From the NCBI RefSeq assembly GCF_022815645.1, contig NZ_JALGRO010000008.1, positions 62,001-126,000 of the forward strand: a DNA stretch of 64,000 nt, written 5' to 3'. A model generated the notes under the pieces. That model saw nothing but the letters and a program-made list of their open reading frames with translations, searched no databases and was not told where the DNA came from. Source of the DNA: Curtobacterium sp. VKM Ac-2922. Lineage in GTDB: Bacteria; Actinomycetota; Actinomycetes; Actinomycetales; Microbacteriaceae. A program made the translations under genes and the position numbers. This document shows positions 41,024-49,690 of this stretch, piece by piece (within the stretch, counting starts at the first letter, position 1; each line of letters begins with the position of its first letter).

Positions 41024-42346
41024 ATGGCGGTCCGTATCGGAGCCAGCAACACCACCGGCTGGAAGGCCACCGTCTCGGTGGCGATGTCGAACTACATCGA
41101 GTCCGGGTCGATCATCGCGATCGCCACGAGCCTGAGCCTGTGGCAGGCCCAGTTCCACATCGGGGACCTGCAGGTCGGACTGCTCGCGAGCCTGTCGGCC
41201 AACGCCTTCGGCGCGGCAGCGGGTGCGATCGTCGGCGGTCCGCTCTGCGACCGCTACGGCCGGAAGTTCATCTACACGTACGACCTGCTGCTCTACATGC
41301 TCGGCATCCTGCTGGCGGTCTTCGCCGGCAGCTACGGCATGCTGCTCGTCGGGTTCATCCTGACCGGCATCGCCGTCGGCGCAGGGGTGCCCGCGAGCTG
41401 GACGTACATCGCCGAGCAGGCGCCTGCCGACAAGCGCGCCGCCCACGTCGGTACGGCGCAGCTGGCGTGGTCGATCGGCCCGATGGTCGGGTTCGCGCTG
41501 GCGATCGCCGCCGCGCCCCTCGGCCTGCTCGGCAGTCGGCTGATCTTCGCCCACCTGTTCGTGGTCGCGGCGATCGTGTGGTGGCTCCGTCGCGGCCTGC
41601 CCGAGTCCACGATCTGGAAGGACGAGCGAGCGGCGACCGGCACCGCGAACTTCTTCCACGGCATCACGCAGCTGTTCAGCCGCAAGGTGAACCTGACCGC
41701 GATGCTGTTCCTGTTCGGCGTCTACGCGCTCTGGAACACCGTCGCCGGGCAGGCCGGCATCTTCCAGCCGCGCGTGTACTCGGCCACGGGCGTGACGAGC
41801 ACCACCGAGCAGTACGGGCTGCAGATCCTGGTGTGGGGCTGCACGGTCGCCGCGACGTACTTCGGGTTCATGCGCTTCGCCGACCGGATGAGCCGCCGCG
41901 TGCTCTACGCCATCGGGGCCGCGCTGGCGATCATCGCGTGGGCCGTCCTGATCTACGCGCCCGCCAATCTCGGCACCCTGCTGTTCTTCGCGATCGCGTG
42001 GGGGATCTCGTCGGGCATCGGCGCGCAGGCGTTCTACGGCCTCTGGACGAGCGAGCTCTTCGCCACGCGGTACCGGGCCAGCGCGCAGGGCGTCCTGTTC
42101 CTGGCAGCGCGGGTCATGGTCGGTCTCCTGAGCATCTGGTTCCCGCTGCTGCTGAACGGCATCGGTCTGCAGGCGCTCGGCGGACTCATCCTGGGCCTGC
42201 TCGCGCTGTCGTTCCTGGTCGGCACGATCTGGGCGCCGTCGACCCGTGGCCGTTCCCTCGACGACATCGAGGCCGAGCGGTACGGCACGGTGACGAGCAG
42301 GTCCGGGACCGTCCGGACCGTGGACGAGCCGGCGACCCGGTCATGA
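41024..42346 (+). CDS. MFS transporter, sugar porter type (probable L-rhamnose uptake)
   Basis: A 440-residue carrier with 12 membrane helices. Sugar-porter-like features are GGPLCDRYGRKFIYTYDLLLY between helices 2 and 3 and ASWTYIAEQAPADKRAAHVG in helix 4 and the following loop. A GGAGGA site precedes ATG 41024. It shares an operator with rhaI and is cotranslated with the L-rhamnose mutarotase gene (ATGA overlap), which strongly suggests free L-rhamnose as substrate. The family is not the E. coli RhaT type. The C-terminal cytoplasmic tail ends EPATRS. Confidence 0.88.
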   Translation: MAVRIGASNTTGWKATVSVAMSNYIESGSIIAIATSLSLWQAQFHIGDLQVGLLASLSANAFGAAAGAIVGGPLCDRYGRKFIYTYDLLLYMLGILLAVFAGSYGMLLVGFILTGIAVGAGVPASWTYIAEQAPADKRAAHVGTAQLAWSIGPMVGFALAIAAAPLGLLGSRLIFAHLFVVAAIVWWLRRGLPESTIWKDERAATGTANFFHGITQLFSRKVNLTAMLFLFGVYALWNTVAGQAGIFQPRVYSATGVTSTTEQYGLQILVWGCTVAATYFGFMRFADRMSRRVLYAIGAALAIIAWAVLIYAPANLGTLLFFAIAWGISSGIGAQAFYGLWTSELFATRYRASAQGVLFLAARVMVGLLSIWFPLLLNGIGLQALGGLILGLLALSFLVGTIWAPSTRGRSLDDIEAERYGTVTSRSGTVRTVDEPATRS

Positions 42347-42705
42347 CGGGAGGCCCGGATCACGTCACGCGCGTCTGCTTCCGGCTGCAGGTGGCCGCGG
42401 AACACCTGGACGCGTACCGCGAGCGGCACGCTGCGGTCTGGCCCGCGATGCTCCGGGCCATCGCGGCGGCGGGTCGACGCAACTACTCGCTGTTCCTCGA
42501 CGAGGACGGCCTGCTGATCGGGTACTACGAGACCGACTCGGTCGCCGACGCCGATGCGTCGCTGGCTGCCAGCGAGGTCGCGACGGCGTGGGAGGAGCAC
42601 ATGCAGGACCTGTTCGACGGTGCCACCGGCCGGGCGGACCAGACGGCGCGGGTGCTGCCCGAGGTGTTCCACCTCGAGGACCAGCTGGCAGCGGCCGCCG
42701 ACTGA
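42343..42705 (+). CDS. rhaM: L-rhamnose mutarotase
   Basis: A 120-residue RhaM/RhaU-type protein that interconverts the anomers of L-rhamnose so that the isomerase can use it. The conserved segment YRERHAAVWPAM contains the catalytic His (His29), and NYSLFLDEDGLLIGYYE follows, as in the family. The usual length is about 105 residues; here a short N-terminal extension (TGGPDH) and C-terminal tail are added. It is translationally coupled to the MFS gene by ATGA, so uptake and anomer exchange are produced together. The stop overlaps a 16-bp tandem repeat. Confidence 0.92.
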   Translation: MTGGPDHVTRVCFRLQVAAEHLDAYRERHAAVWPAMLRAIAAAGRRNYSLFLDEDGLLIGYYETDSVADADASLAASEVATAWEEHMQDLFDGATGRADQTARVLPEVFHLEDQLAAAAD

Positions 42706-42749
42706 CGGTCCGGTCGGCTGACGGCCCAGCCGACTGACGGTTCAGCCGG
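42702..42749. repeat. Three tandem 16-bp units after rhaM
   Basis: CTGACGGTCCGGTCGG, CTGACGGCCCAGCCGA and CTGACGGTTCAGCCGG follow one another without gap at 42702, 42718 and 42734. The first contains the rhaM stop codon (TGA). A fourth, degenerate unit may begin at 42750. Confidence 0.7.
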
Positions 42750-42766
42750 CTGATCGGGCTGTTGGC

Positions 42767-42772
42767 TACCGT
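42767..42772 (+). promoter_or_regulatory. -10 element of metallophosphoesterase gene (leaderless)
   Basis: TACCGT lies seven bases before the ATG at 42780. It argues against the in-frame TTG at 42762, which would lie upstream of the transcript. Confidence 0.5.
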
Positions 42773-42779
42773 GGGCCGC

Positions 42780-43712
42780 ATGCAGACACCTCAGCCCGGC
42801 ACGCTCCGCATCCTGCACCTGTCCGACACCCACCTGACGGGGGACGGAGCGCTGCACCAGGGCACGGTCGACACCACGGCCGCGCTCGACGCCCTGCTCG
42901 CACGACTCGACGAGGTGCCGGGCATCGGGCTCGTCGTCGTGTCCGGCGACCTGTCCGAGGACGGCTCGCCCGACTCGTACACGGCGCTGCTCGACCGGGT
43001 CGGGGGATGGGCGACCCGGCACGGTGCCGCGCTCGTCGCCGTGCCGGGCAACCACGACCAGCGCGCGGGCTTCCGACAGGTGCTGGCGAACGGCCACGTC
43101 CTGGGCGAGGGCGGCCGCCCGGTGATGCACACGATGGAGCACCACCCGCCCACGGTGCCGGTGTGGGGGCAGTCACTCGTCGCCGGTCGGCGCGTCGTGA
43201 CGCTCGACACCAGCGTGCCGGGCGCCGGCTACGGACTGCTCACGGACGAGTCGCTCAACCGGCTGCGGACGGCCCTGGCGAGCGACGCGAACGCCGGCGA
43301 GGCCGGTGCCGCCCGTGGCACCGTCGTCGTCCTGCACCACCCTCCGCTGCCCGCCCCGACGGCACTGCACGAGGCGCTCCGGCTGCAGGACCCCGAGGAC
43401 CTGGCCGATGCCATCCGGGGCTCCGACGTGCGGGTCGTCCTGGCCGGCCACTACCACCACCCCTTCGCGGGCAGCATCGGTGGCGTGCCGGTGCTCGTCG
43501 CGCCGGGGGTCGCGAACGACACAGACCTCACCGGCCCCTACGGCACCGAGACCGCCCACGTCGGCACGGGGGCGCTGGTGGTCGACCTGGCCGAGGACGG
43601 CACGGTGTGGTCGACCCCCGTGCACGTCCGCACCCCGGCGGACGGAACGGTCGCGGTGCACCACGACGCCCAGGCCGTCGCGCGCATCATCCAGGCGGTG
43701 GGCCCGCGCTGA
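42780..43712 (+). CDS. Metallophosphoesterase (3',5'-cyclic-nucleotide phosphodiesterase-like)
   Basis: A 310-residue calcineurin-like phosphoesterase. The five metal-ligand motifs are visible in order: LHLSDTHL, VVSGDLSEDG, PGNHDQ, VVLHHPP and LAGHYHH. This set resembles the CpdA/GpdQ group that cleaves phosphodiesters such as cyclic nucleotides or glycerophosphodiesters; the substrate is not decided by sequence. ATG 42780 is chosen because a TACCGT hexamer lies seven bases upstream. It appears to be an independent transcription unit after rhaM. Confidence 0.88.
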   Translation: MQTPQPGTLRILHLSDTHLTGDGALHQGTVDTTAALDALLARLDEVPGIGLVVVSGDLSEDGSPDSYTALLDRVGGWATRHGAALVAVPGNHDQRAGFRQVLANGHVLGEGGRPVMHTMEHHPPTVPVWGQSLVAGRRVVTLDTSVPGAGYGLLTDESLNRLRTALASDANAGEAGAARGTVVVLHHPPLPAPTALHEALRLQDPEDLADAIRGSDVRVVLAGHYHHPFAGSIGGVPVLVAPGVANDTDLTGPYGTETAHVGTGALVVDLAEDGTVWSTPVHVRTPADGTVAVHHDAQAVARIIQAVGPR

Positions 43713-43733
43713 CCGCGACGCGCGTGGCGGGCG

Positions 43734-43757
43734 GGCACCGGGCCTCCAGGACGGACG
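43734..43757. repeat. GGAGGC-family repeat, inverted half copy
   Basis: CACCGGGCCTCCAGGACGGAC is the reverse complement of the arm found at 16711-16730, with one extra base. No paired second arm is seen here, so this copy is a solo half-site. Confidence 0.55.
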
Positions 43758-43864
43758 TGGCGACCACGGGCACGTCGTGACCCTCTGGGAAGTCCCCGGG
43801 ACGCGCGGGCGGTCGCACGGCGGCGCGAGTATCAGGGTGCAACAAGGTCTGACAGGAGTGAGCC

Positions 43865-44899
43865 ATGCGAACCGGCAACGCAGTGCAGTACGCCCGCTAC
43901 GGCGGGTTCGACGTCGTCGAGGTCGTCCCCCAGGAGCGACCGAAGCCCGGCCCGGACGAGATCGTCGTCGAGGTCTCCGTCGCGGGCCTCAACCACATCG
44001 AGCGGTTCCTGCGTGAAGGGCGCCTGCAGGACTCCATCCAGCTCGAGTTCCCGGCGCGACAGGGCGTCGACTTCGCCGGCGTCGTCGCCGCACGCGGGTC
44101 CGACGTCCGCGACCTCAAGGTCGGCGACGAGGTCATGGGGCACGCACCGCACGGTGGCTCGCACGCGACGTGGGTGACCGTGCCCCGCAGCGCCGCCGTC
44201 AAGAAGCCGTCGACGATGAGCTTCGAGGTCGCCGGCAGCCTGTACCTGGCGGGATGCACCGCGCTCAGTGTCGTGCGCTCGCTGCGGCTCGGCCCGCAGG
44301 ACACCGTCGTGATCAGCGCGGCGGCCGGCGGCGTCGGGCACATCGAGTGCCAGCTCGCCAAGGAGGCGGGCGCGACGGTCATCGGCCTCGGCAGCCCCCG
44401 CAACCACGACGCGCTCCGGCAGATCGGCGTGCTGCCCGTGGCCTACGGCGAAGGGGAAGAGGACCGGATCCGCGAGATCGCCGACGGTCGCCCCATCACG
44501 GCCTTCATCGACAACCGCGAGCACGGTGAGAACAACGAGCTCGCCCGTCGCCTGGGGATCGACGACAAGCGCTTCGTCACGAGCCAGGAGCGGGGCGAGC
44601 TCGAGGTCCGGTTCCTGCGCGCTCCCGGCGACGACCACGAGGCCATGGAGATGCTGACCACGCTCGGCGACCTGGTGCAGCGGCACAAGGTGCAGTTCAT
44701 CATCTCCGGGTACTACCCCTTCGAGTACATCGTCGACGCCTACGAGGACCTGGCCGAGATGCACTCGCGCGGCAAGGTCGTGGTCGGCATGCAGCCTGTC
44801 GAGACCGGTGCGCGCCTGCACTGGTACAAGTCGGAGAAGTCCCGCGACCTGCGCGACCCCGTGTCGAGCGGCGCGCCCGCCCGGCCCGCGGCCGAGTAG
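43865..44899 (+). CDS. MDR-family oxidoreductase (NADPH:quinone reductase-like)
   Basis: A 344-residue medium-chain dehydrogenase without the zinc-site cysteines, so a quinone reductase or crotonyl reductase-like enzyme is expected. The GroES-like domain includes VSVAGLNHIERFLREG and GVDFAGVVAARGSDV; the nucleotide-binding domain has VVISAAAGGVGHIECQLAKEAGA, a slightly altered AxxGxxG loop. Substrate unknown. A GGAG site lies ahead of the ATG. The last 30 residues (HWYKSEKSRDLRDPVSSG) extend beyond the usual fold. A perfect hairpin terminator follows the stop. Confidence 0.82.
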   Translation: MRTGNAVQYARYGGFDVVEVVPQERPKPGPDEIVVEVSVAGLNHIERFLREGRLQDSIQLEFPARQGVDFAGVVAARGSDVRDLKVGDEVMGHAPHGGSHATWVTVPRSAAVKKPSTMSFEVAGSLYLAGCTALSVVRSLRLGPQDTVVISAAAGGVGHIECQLAKEAGATVIGLGSPRNHDALRQIGVLPVAYGEGEEDRIREIADGRPITAFIDNREHGENNELARRLGIDDKRFVTSQERGELEVRFLRAPGDDHEAMEMLTTLGDLVQRHKVQFIISGYYPFEYIVDAYEDLAEMHSRGKVVVGMQPVETGARLHWYKSEKSRDLRDPVSSGAPARPAAE

Positions 44900-44906
44900 C
44901 GCCACA

Positions 44907-44949
44907 CACGACGACGGGCCCCGGCGGATCACCGGGGCCCGTCGTCGTG
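44907..44949. terminator. Perfect 18-bp hairpin, bidirectional terminator
   Basis: CACGACGACGGGCCCCGG (44907-44924) pairs perfectly with 44932-44949 around a CGGATCA loop. It lies between convergent genes ending at 44899 and 44958. No long U-tract is present on either strand, as is usual in actinobacteria. Confidence 0.8.
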
Positions 44950-44957
44950 ACACCGCT

Positions 44958-45908
44958 TCAGCTCAGGATGTCCTTCGAGGCGAACCGGCCGTACGCCAGG
45001 GTGCCGAACACCGCGACGTAGCAGAGCTGCAGCACGGCGTTGCTGCCGAACGAGTCGAAGGCGATCGGGTCGCGCAGCAGATCACCGAAGCCGAGCCACT
45101 GGTGCGAGAACAGGAACGGGTGCAGCCAGTCGAGCTGCGGCAGCTGGTCGAGCACCTGGGACGCCCCGGCGAGGACGACCGTGGCCGCCATCGCGCCGAC
45201 GGGCACGTTCGTCAGCGACGACGCGAACAGCCCGATGGCGGACAGCCCGAGCATCGACAGCGTGACGTAGAGCGCGAGCAGCAGGGCACGGCCGGCGTAG
45301 GACCACCCGTCGACCTGGGTGCCCGACAGCAGGGTGACCGGGCCGATCGGGAACAGCAGTGCCCCGATGGCGGCACCGACGAGCACGATGACGAGCGTGG
45401 CCGCCAGGCAGAACGCCACCGCGCCGACGTACTTGACCAGGATGAAGCGCAGGCGCCCGGTCGGTGCGACGAGCAGGTAGCGGAGCGTGCCGTGACTGGC
45501 CTCGCCCGCGACGGTGTCGCCCGCGACGACCCCCACCGTGAGCGGCAGGAACAGCGGGATCGAAACCGTCAGCGCGGTGAACGACACGAACAGGCCGTTG
45601 TTGGTGATGTCGCCGAGGAAGGCGGGGCCGCCCGAGTCGCCGCCCGTGGTGATCCGGACCGCGACTGCGATCAGGACCGGTACGAGCGCCAGCGCACCGA
45701 GCATCGCCCACGTGCGGCGGCGGCGGAACACGAGGGCGAGCTCGGAGCCGAGCAGGGCGAAGGTGCGCGTGCGGGTTCGGGACGGCGACGTTCGCGGCGC
45801 GTCCTGCTGCTGCGGCTGCGCGGCCGACTGCTGCGCGGCCGACTGCGCCGTCGCGTCGCCGTCCGGACCGGAGGCCGTGGTCGCGTTGGTCGGGTCAGGC
45901 AGCGACAT
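44958..45908 (-). CDS. ABC-2 type permease
   Basis: A 316-residue permease with about six membrane helices after a Gln/Ala-rich, probably disordered N-terminus of about 40 residues (TAQSAAQQSAAQPQQQD). The ABC-2 mark is GEASHGTLRYLLVAPTGRLRF, following VTVSIPLFLPLTVGVVAGDTV. It belongs to the bacitracin/multidrug exporter-like group; the substrate is unknown. Its ATG lies 14 bases inside the end of the ATPase gene, so both are cotranslated from the LolA-like, ATPase, permease operon. Confidence 0.86.
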   Translation of the reverse strand: MSLPDPTNATTASGPDGDATAQSAAQQSAAQPQQQDAPRTSPSRTRTRTFALLGSELALVFRRRRTWAMLGALALVPVLIAVAVRITTGGDSGGPAFLGDITNNGLFVSFTALTVSIPLFLPLTVGVVAGDTVAGEASHGTLRYLLVAPTGRLRFILVKYVGAVAFCLAATLVIVLVGAAIGALLFPIGPVTLLSGTQVDGWSYAGRALLLALYVTLSMLGLSAIGLFASSLTNVPVGAMAATVVLAGASQVLDQLPQLDWLHPFLFSHQWLGFGDLLRDPIAFDSFGSNAVLQLCYVAVFGTLAYGRFASKDILS

Positions 45909-46881
45909 CGAAGCCCTCCCCGGTCAGGGCCACGAACAGGTCCTCGAGGGTGCCGCCGCCGACCGCGATCCCGCGCACCCGGACGTCGGCCTGCACCAGT
46001 TCGGTGACGATGGTCTCGGTCAGCAGCGTCGCCGGCAGGTCGGCGACCAGTGCATCCGCGCCGCCGTCGTGCCGCGGGGTCAGGCCGAGCCGCATCAGGA
46101 CGGAGCCGGCCTGCCCGAGGTCGGGCGTGCGGACGGTCACCGTGCGGGCACCGGCCGAGCGCAGGTCGTCGAGTGTGCCCTGCGCGACGAGCTTGCCCGT
46201 GCGCATCACCCCGGCGTGGGTGCAGACCTGCTCGATCTCGGCCAGCAGGTGGCTCGAGACGAACACCGTGGTGCCGTCGTCGGCCAGGGAACGGATGAGG
46301 TTCCGGACCTCGCGCGTGCCCTGCGGGTCGAGGCCGTTCGTCGGCTCGTCGAGCACGAGCAGCTCGCGCGGTGTCAGGAGTGCGTTCGCCAGACCCAGCC
46401 GTTGCTTCATGCCGAGGGAGTAGGCGTGCGCCTTCTTGTCGGCCGCGTGGGTCAGCCCCACCCGGTCGAGCGCCCGGGCGACCCGCTCCTTGCGCGTGCG
46501 GGCGTCCGAGGTGGGGTCGGCGGCGTCGAAGCGTGACAGGTTGGCCCGGCCGGACAGGTACGGGTAGAACGCCGGCCCCTCGACCAGCGCGCCCACCTTC
46601 GGCAGCACCGAGTGCAGTGCCTTCGGCATCGACTCCCCGAGCACCTGGATCGAGCCACCCGTGGCGGACGACAGTCCGAGCAGCATCCGGATGGTGGTGG
46701 TCTTGCCGGAGCCGTTCGGCCCGAGGAACCCGTAGACGGACCCCCGGGGCACCGCGAGGTCGATGCCGTCGACCGCGCGCTGCTTCCGGAAGACCTTCGC
46801 CAGGCCCGTCGTGCGGATCGCCAGGTCCGTCTCCGTCACGGGAACTGACCGGTCCGGTTGGGTCGGTGCCGTCGTGCTCAC
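45895..46881 (-). CDS. ABC transporter ATP-binding protein (BcrA/YxlF-like)
   Basis: A 328-residue ATPase. Walker A is FLGPNGSGKTTT, signature YSLGMKQRLGLANALL and Walker B LLVLDEPTNGLDPQG; the SLGMKQR form of the signature is typical of the BcrA drug-exporter group. It works with the ABC-2 permease encoded downstream. GTG 46881 overlaps the stop of the LolA-like gene (GTGA). The N-terminus carries about 20 polar residues before the core domain. Export of an antibiotic, lipid or peptide is plausible; nothing in the sequence fixes the substrate. Confidence 0.9.
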   Translation of the reverse strand: MSTTAPTQPDRSVPVTETDLAIRTTGLAKVFRKQRAVDGIDLAVPRGSVYGFLGPNGSGKTTTIRMLLGLSSATGGSIQVLGESMPKALHSVLPKVGALVEGPAFYPYLSGRANLSRFDAADPTSDARTRKERVARALDRVGLTHAADKKAHAYSLGMKQRLGLANALLTPRELLVLDEPTNGLDPQGTREVRNLIRSLADDGTTVFVSSHLLAEIEQVCTHAGVMRTGKLVAQGTLDDLRSAGARTVTVRTPDLGQAGSVLMRLGLTPRHDGGADALVADLPATLLTETIVTELVQADVRVRGIAVGGGTLEDLFVALTGEGFDVAA

Positions 46882-47957
46882 TTGGCGGCGGCGACCAGGG
46901 ACGACACCGGCACGGCACCCGCCAGGACACGACCGTCGTCGGTCAGGTACACCGACACCAGCGAGGTCTGGATCGCGCGGCCGCCGTCGACGGCTCGGGT
47001 CACCTGGTTCAGCAGCGAGGTGCCGTCGGCGTCGAGGCTGCTGGTGTCCGCGCTGCCGGCCGGGAGCTCGGCGATCGTGGCCCACCCGGTGCCCGTGGTG
47101 GTCGGTGCGCCACTGCGGTCGCCCGCGTGGCCCTTCGCGCCGTCGTGGTGCTTCGCGTGGTCGGCTTCGCCGGAGAGGTCCTTCGTGGTGACCTTCGCGT
47201 TCGACGGCGGGGTGAAGTCGAACAGGCGCGAGGCCGGAGCGCCGTACGACAGGCTGGTGTACCCGACCTGGAACGCGGGGGCGGACTGGCCCTGCGCCAG
47301 GACGGTCGCGCGCAGCGGGAGACCGGTCTGCTGGTCGACGGCGAGCTGGACGCGGCCAACCAGGGTGTCGGAGGACTTGGGCGTCAGCGTGATCTGCCAC
47401 GCGCGCTGTCCGGCGACCGTGGTGCTGATCGGCTTGGAGACGGTGGTGCTGGGCGTGATCGCGTCGATGGCCTGCTTCGCGATGTCGGCCGGGGTGGTCG
47501 TGCCGTTCTGCAGCGACTTGGCGGTGTCCTTCGGCAGGGTGACGTGCGTGGCTTCGCGCTGCTTCGAGTCCCAGGTCCAGACGTCGCTGCCGTTGCGGAC
47601 GAGGTCCTGTTCGGCGAGCTGCTGCGTGACCTGGATCCGCTGCTTGGACGCGCCGTCGACGTACACACGGGCGGTGTGCGACTGGGTGAGCATGCTCAGC
47701 GCGTCGGAGGCGTTGCCCTCGAGCGAGGACCCGCCCGAGCCGGTCGGCAGTTCGGGGAGCCCGAGGTCACTCGTCTGCGCGAGCTTGCCGGAGTACTGCG
47801 CGTCGGACGACTTCGCGACGCTGGCGATCACGTCGGCCGCGGTGGGGTTCGCACCGGCGAGCGGCGTGCTGGCGGCGTTGGCCAGGGCCGGAGCGGCGAT
47901 CACACCGGCGACGACCACGGGTGCGATGACGGCGGGCAGCCATGCGGACTTCTTCAT
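46878..47957 (-). CDS. Secreted LolA-like (RseB/LppX fold) protein
   Basis: A 359-residue exported protein with a standard signal peptide (KKSAWLPAVIAPVVVAGVIA, then APALANAAS). Regions such as DVWTWDSKQREATHVTLP and GRVQLAVDQQTGLPLRATVL are typical of LolA/RseB-fold proteins, which bind lipid or hydrophobic ligands outside the membrane. A charged insert (DHAKHHDGAKGHAGDRS) is His-rich. Its stop overlaps the GTG of the ATPase gene, so this periplasm-like protein is made with an ABC exporter. That suggests it receives or presents a lipid-like cargo, or protects against an envelope-active compound. Confidence 0.72.
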   Translation of the reverse strand: MKKSAWLPAVIAPVVVAGVIAAPALANAASTPLAGANPTAADVIASVAKSSDAQYSGKLAQTSDLGLPELPTGSGGSSLEGNASDALSMLTQSHTARVYVDGASKQRIQVTQQLAEQDLVRNGSDVWTWDSKQREATHVTLPKDTAKSLQNGTTTPADIAKQAIDAITPSTTVSKPISTTVAGQRAWQITLTPKSSDTLVGRVQLAVDQQTGLPLRATVLAQGQSAPAFQVGYTSLSYGAPASRLFDFTPPSNAKVTTKDLSGEADHAKHHDGAKGHAGDRSGAPTTTGTGWATIAELPAGSADTSSLDADGTSLLNQVTRAVDGGRAIQTSLVSVYLTDDGRVLAGAVPVSSLVAAAK

Positions 47958-48104
47958 CAGGGATCCCCTTGCTTCGAGTCGAGAGCACAGTAGGTCCGGC
48001 AACCGACAGTCCGCTGTGCTCCGACCGGGTCCGACGCGGTCCGTGGACCTTCGTAGACTCGGGTGTGCGGCCGAGTCGGGTCGGATGGCGGCGAAGGAGA
48101 CGGC

Positions 48105-49574
48105 ATGCGGGCAGTGCTCGGTCTGGACATCGGGACGTCGAGCACGAAGGCGCTGCTGGTGCGGTTCGACGGACACGTCGTCGCCGAGGTCGTCCGGCAC
48201 CACGAGGTCGACCGCCCCGAGCAGGGCCTGGTCGAGATGGACGGCGCCGTCTGGTGGGACGAGTTCGGCGCGTTGACGCGCGAGCTGCTGGCCATCGCAC
48301 CCGACGTCGAGGTGGCGTCGGTGGGCGTCAGTGGCATCGGCCCCTGCGTGCTGCTGACCGACGACGCCGGCGAACCGCTGCGCCCCGCCGTGCTGTACGG
48401 CATCGACACCCGCACGTCGGCGATGCTCGACGACCTGACCGCCGAGCTCGGTGGCGAGGACACGATCCGGCAGCGCTGCGGTTCGGCCCTGAGCACCCAG
48501 GCCGCCGGCGCCAAGCTCGCGTGGGTCGCACGCAACGAGCCCGCGGTGTGGCGGCGAGCGGCACGGTTCACGATGCCGTCGTCGCGCGTGGTCGAGCTGC
48601 TGACGGGGGAGTACGTCCTCGACCACCACTCCGCCAGCCAGACGACCCCGCTGTACGACGTCCGCACCAACGCGTGGATCCCGGAGTGGTGCGACCGACT
48701 GGCGCCCGGCCTGCCCATGCCGCGTCTGCTCTGGTCCGGCGACCAGGCGGGGACGGTGACCGACGCGGCGGCCGCGGCCACGAGCCTCCCGGCCGGCATC
48801 CCGGTGACCGCCGGCACCATCGACGCCTGGGCGGAAGGGGTGAGCGTGGGGGAGTCCGTGCCGGGGCGGATGTTCCTGCAGTACGGCACCACGATGTTCA
48901 TGATCGTGCCGACCCCCGAGCCGACCCCCGTGCCGGGGATGTGGACCACCGTCGGCACCCACCCTGAGCAGCCGAGCGTGTCCGGTGGGATGGCGACCTC
49001 GGGGGCGATCACCGAGTGGCTCCGGCGGCTGGTCGACGGTGACTGGCGGTCGATGCTCGACGAGGCGGACGCGTCCGGGATCGGCGCGCGCGGGCTGCTG
49101 ATGCTGCCGTACTTCGCGGGCGAGCGGACGCCGATCGCGGACCCGGACGCACGCGGGGTCATCGCCGGACTGACCGTGCGCCACACGCGGGGCGACCTGT
49201 ACCGGGCGACGCTCGAGGCGACCGCGTTCGCCGTGCGGCACAACGTCGAGGTGCTGCGCGGTGCGGGGGTGGCCGTCGACGAGCTGGTCGGTGCGGGCGG
49301 CGGGCTGCTCGGGCGGTTGTGGCCGCGGATCGTGTCGGACGTGACGGGGCTGCCGCAGACGATCCCGACGGTGACCGTGGGCGCCGCGTACGGGTCGGCG
49401 TTCCTGGCCGCGGCGCTCGTCGCGAAGGTCGACATCGCCGCGTGGAACCCGCCCGCCGAGCGCATCGAGCCGGACCCCGTCGCGCACGCGGCGTACGAGG
49501 ACGGGTACCGCGACTACCGCGAGCTGTACGAGGCGACGAAGGCCGTGGTGCACCGGCTGGCGGCGCGGGGCTGA
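48105..49574 (+). CDS. FGGY-family carbohydrate kinase (xylulokinase-like)
   Basis: A 489-residue sugar kinase. The phosphate loop LGLDIGTSSTKALLVRFDG, the domain-2 region MFLQYGTTMFMIVPT and the adenosine loop ELVGAGGGLLGRLWPRI are visible. It differs from the rhamnulokinase in this window and resembles xylulokinase-like members of unknown substrate. ATG 48105 has AAGGAGA upstream, and a TAGACT hexamer at 48054-48059 is a likely -10. It is convergent with the tetritol-type operon, so an erythritol or pentulose kinase role is possible but only by proximity. Confidence 0.85.
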   Translation: MRAVLGLDIGTSSTKALLVRFDGHVVAEVVRHHEVDRPEQGLVEMDGAVWWDEFGALTRELLAIAPDVEVASVGVSGIGPCVLLTDDAGEPLRPAVLYGIDTRTSAMLDDLTAELGGEDTIRQRCGSALSTQAAGAKLAWVARNEPAVWRRAARFTMPSSRVVELLTGEYVLDHHSASQTTPLYDVRTNAWIPEWCDRLAPGLPMPRLLWSGDQAGTVTDAAAAATSLPAGIPVTAGTIDAWAEGVSVGESVPGRMFLQYGTTMFMIVPTPEPTPVPGMWTTVGTHPEQPSVSGGMATSGAITEWLRRLVDGDWRSMLDEADASGIGARGLLMLPYFAGERTPIADPDARGVIAGLTVRHTRGDLYRATLEATAFAVRHNVEVLRGAGVAVDELVGAGGGLLGRLWPRIVSDVTGLPQTIPTVTVGAAYGSAFLAAALVAKVDIAAWNPPAERIEPDPVAHAAYEDGYRDYRELYEATKAVVHRLAARG

Positions 49575-49618
49575 CGCGGTCAGTCGCCGGGCTCGTGCGG
49601 GGTTGCGCCCCCTCGCGA

Positions 49619-49650
49619 ACATCGCGCCCCGAGGGAACGGGGCGCGATGT
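49619..49650. terminator. Perfect 12-bp hairpin between convergent genes
   Basis: ACATCGCGCCCC (49619-49630) pairs perfectly with GGGGCGCGATGT (49639-49650) around GAGGGAAC. It lies between the FGGY kinase and the RpiB-like gene, whose ends converge. Flanking sequence contains GTGCGGGG and GGTGCGAAC, related to the GTGCGAGG family. Confidence 0.65.
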
Positions 49651-49690
49651 GCGTACGGGGGTGCGAACCGGGGCGGGCGGGCGAGCCGCG

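Noticed and set aside
38465..42346. A continuous open frame of almost 1300 codons on the + strand across both LacI genes and the MFS gene.
   Set aside because: Only the last 440 codons (from ATG 41024) resemble a protein; the upstream part is antisense to two clear LacI genes and reflects the lack of stop codons in GC-rich DNA.
42762..42779. TTG at 42762 as the start of the metallophosphoesterase gene.
   Set aside because: It lies upstream of the likely -10 element (TACCGT), so it would not be in the transcript; ATG 42780 fits better.
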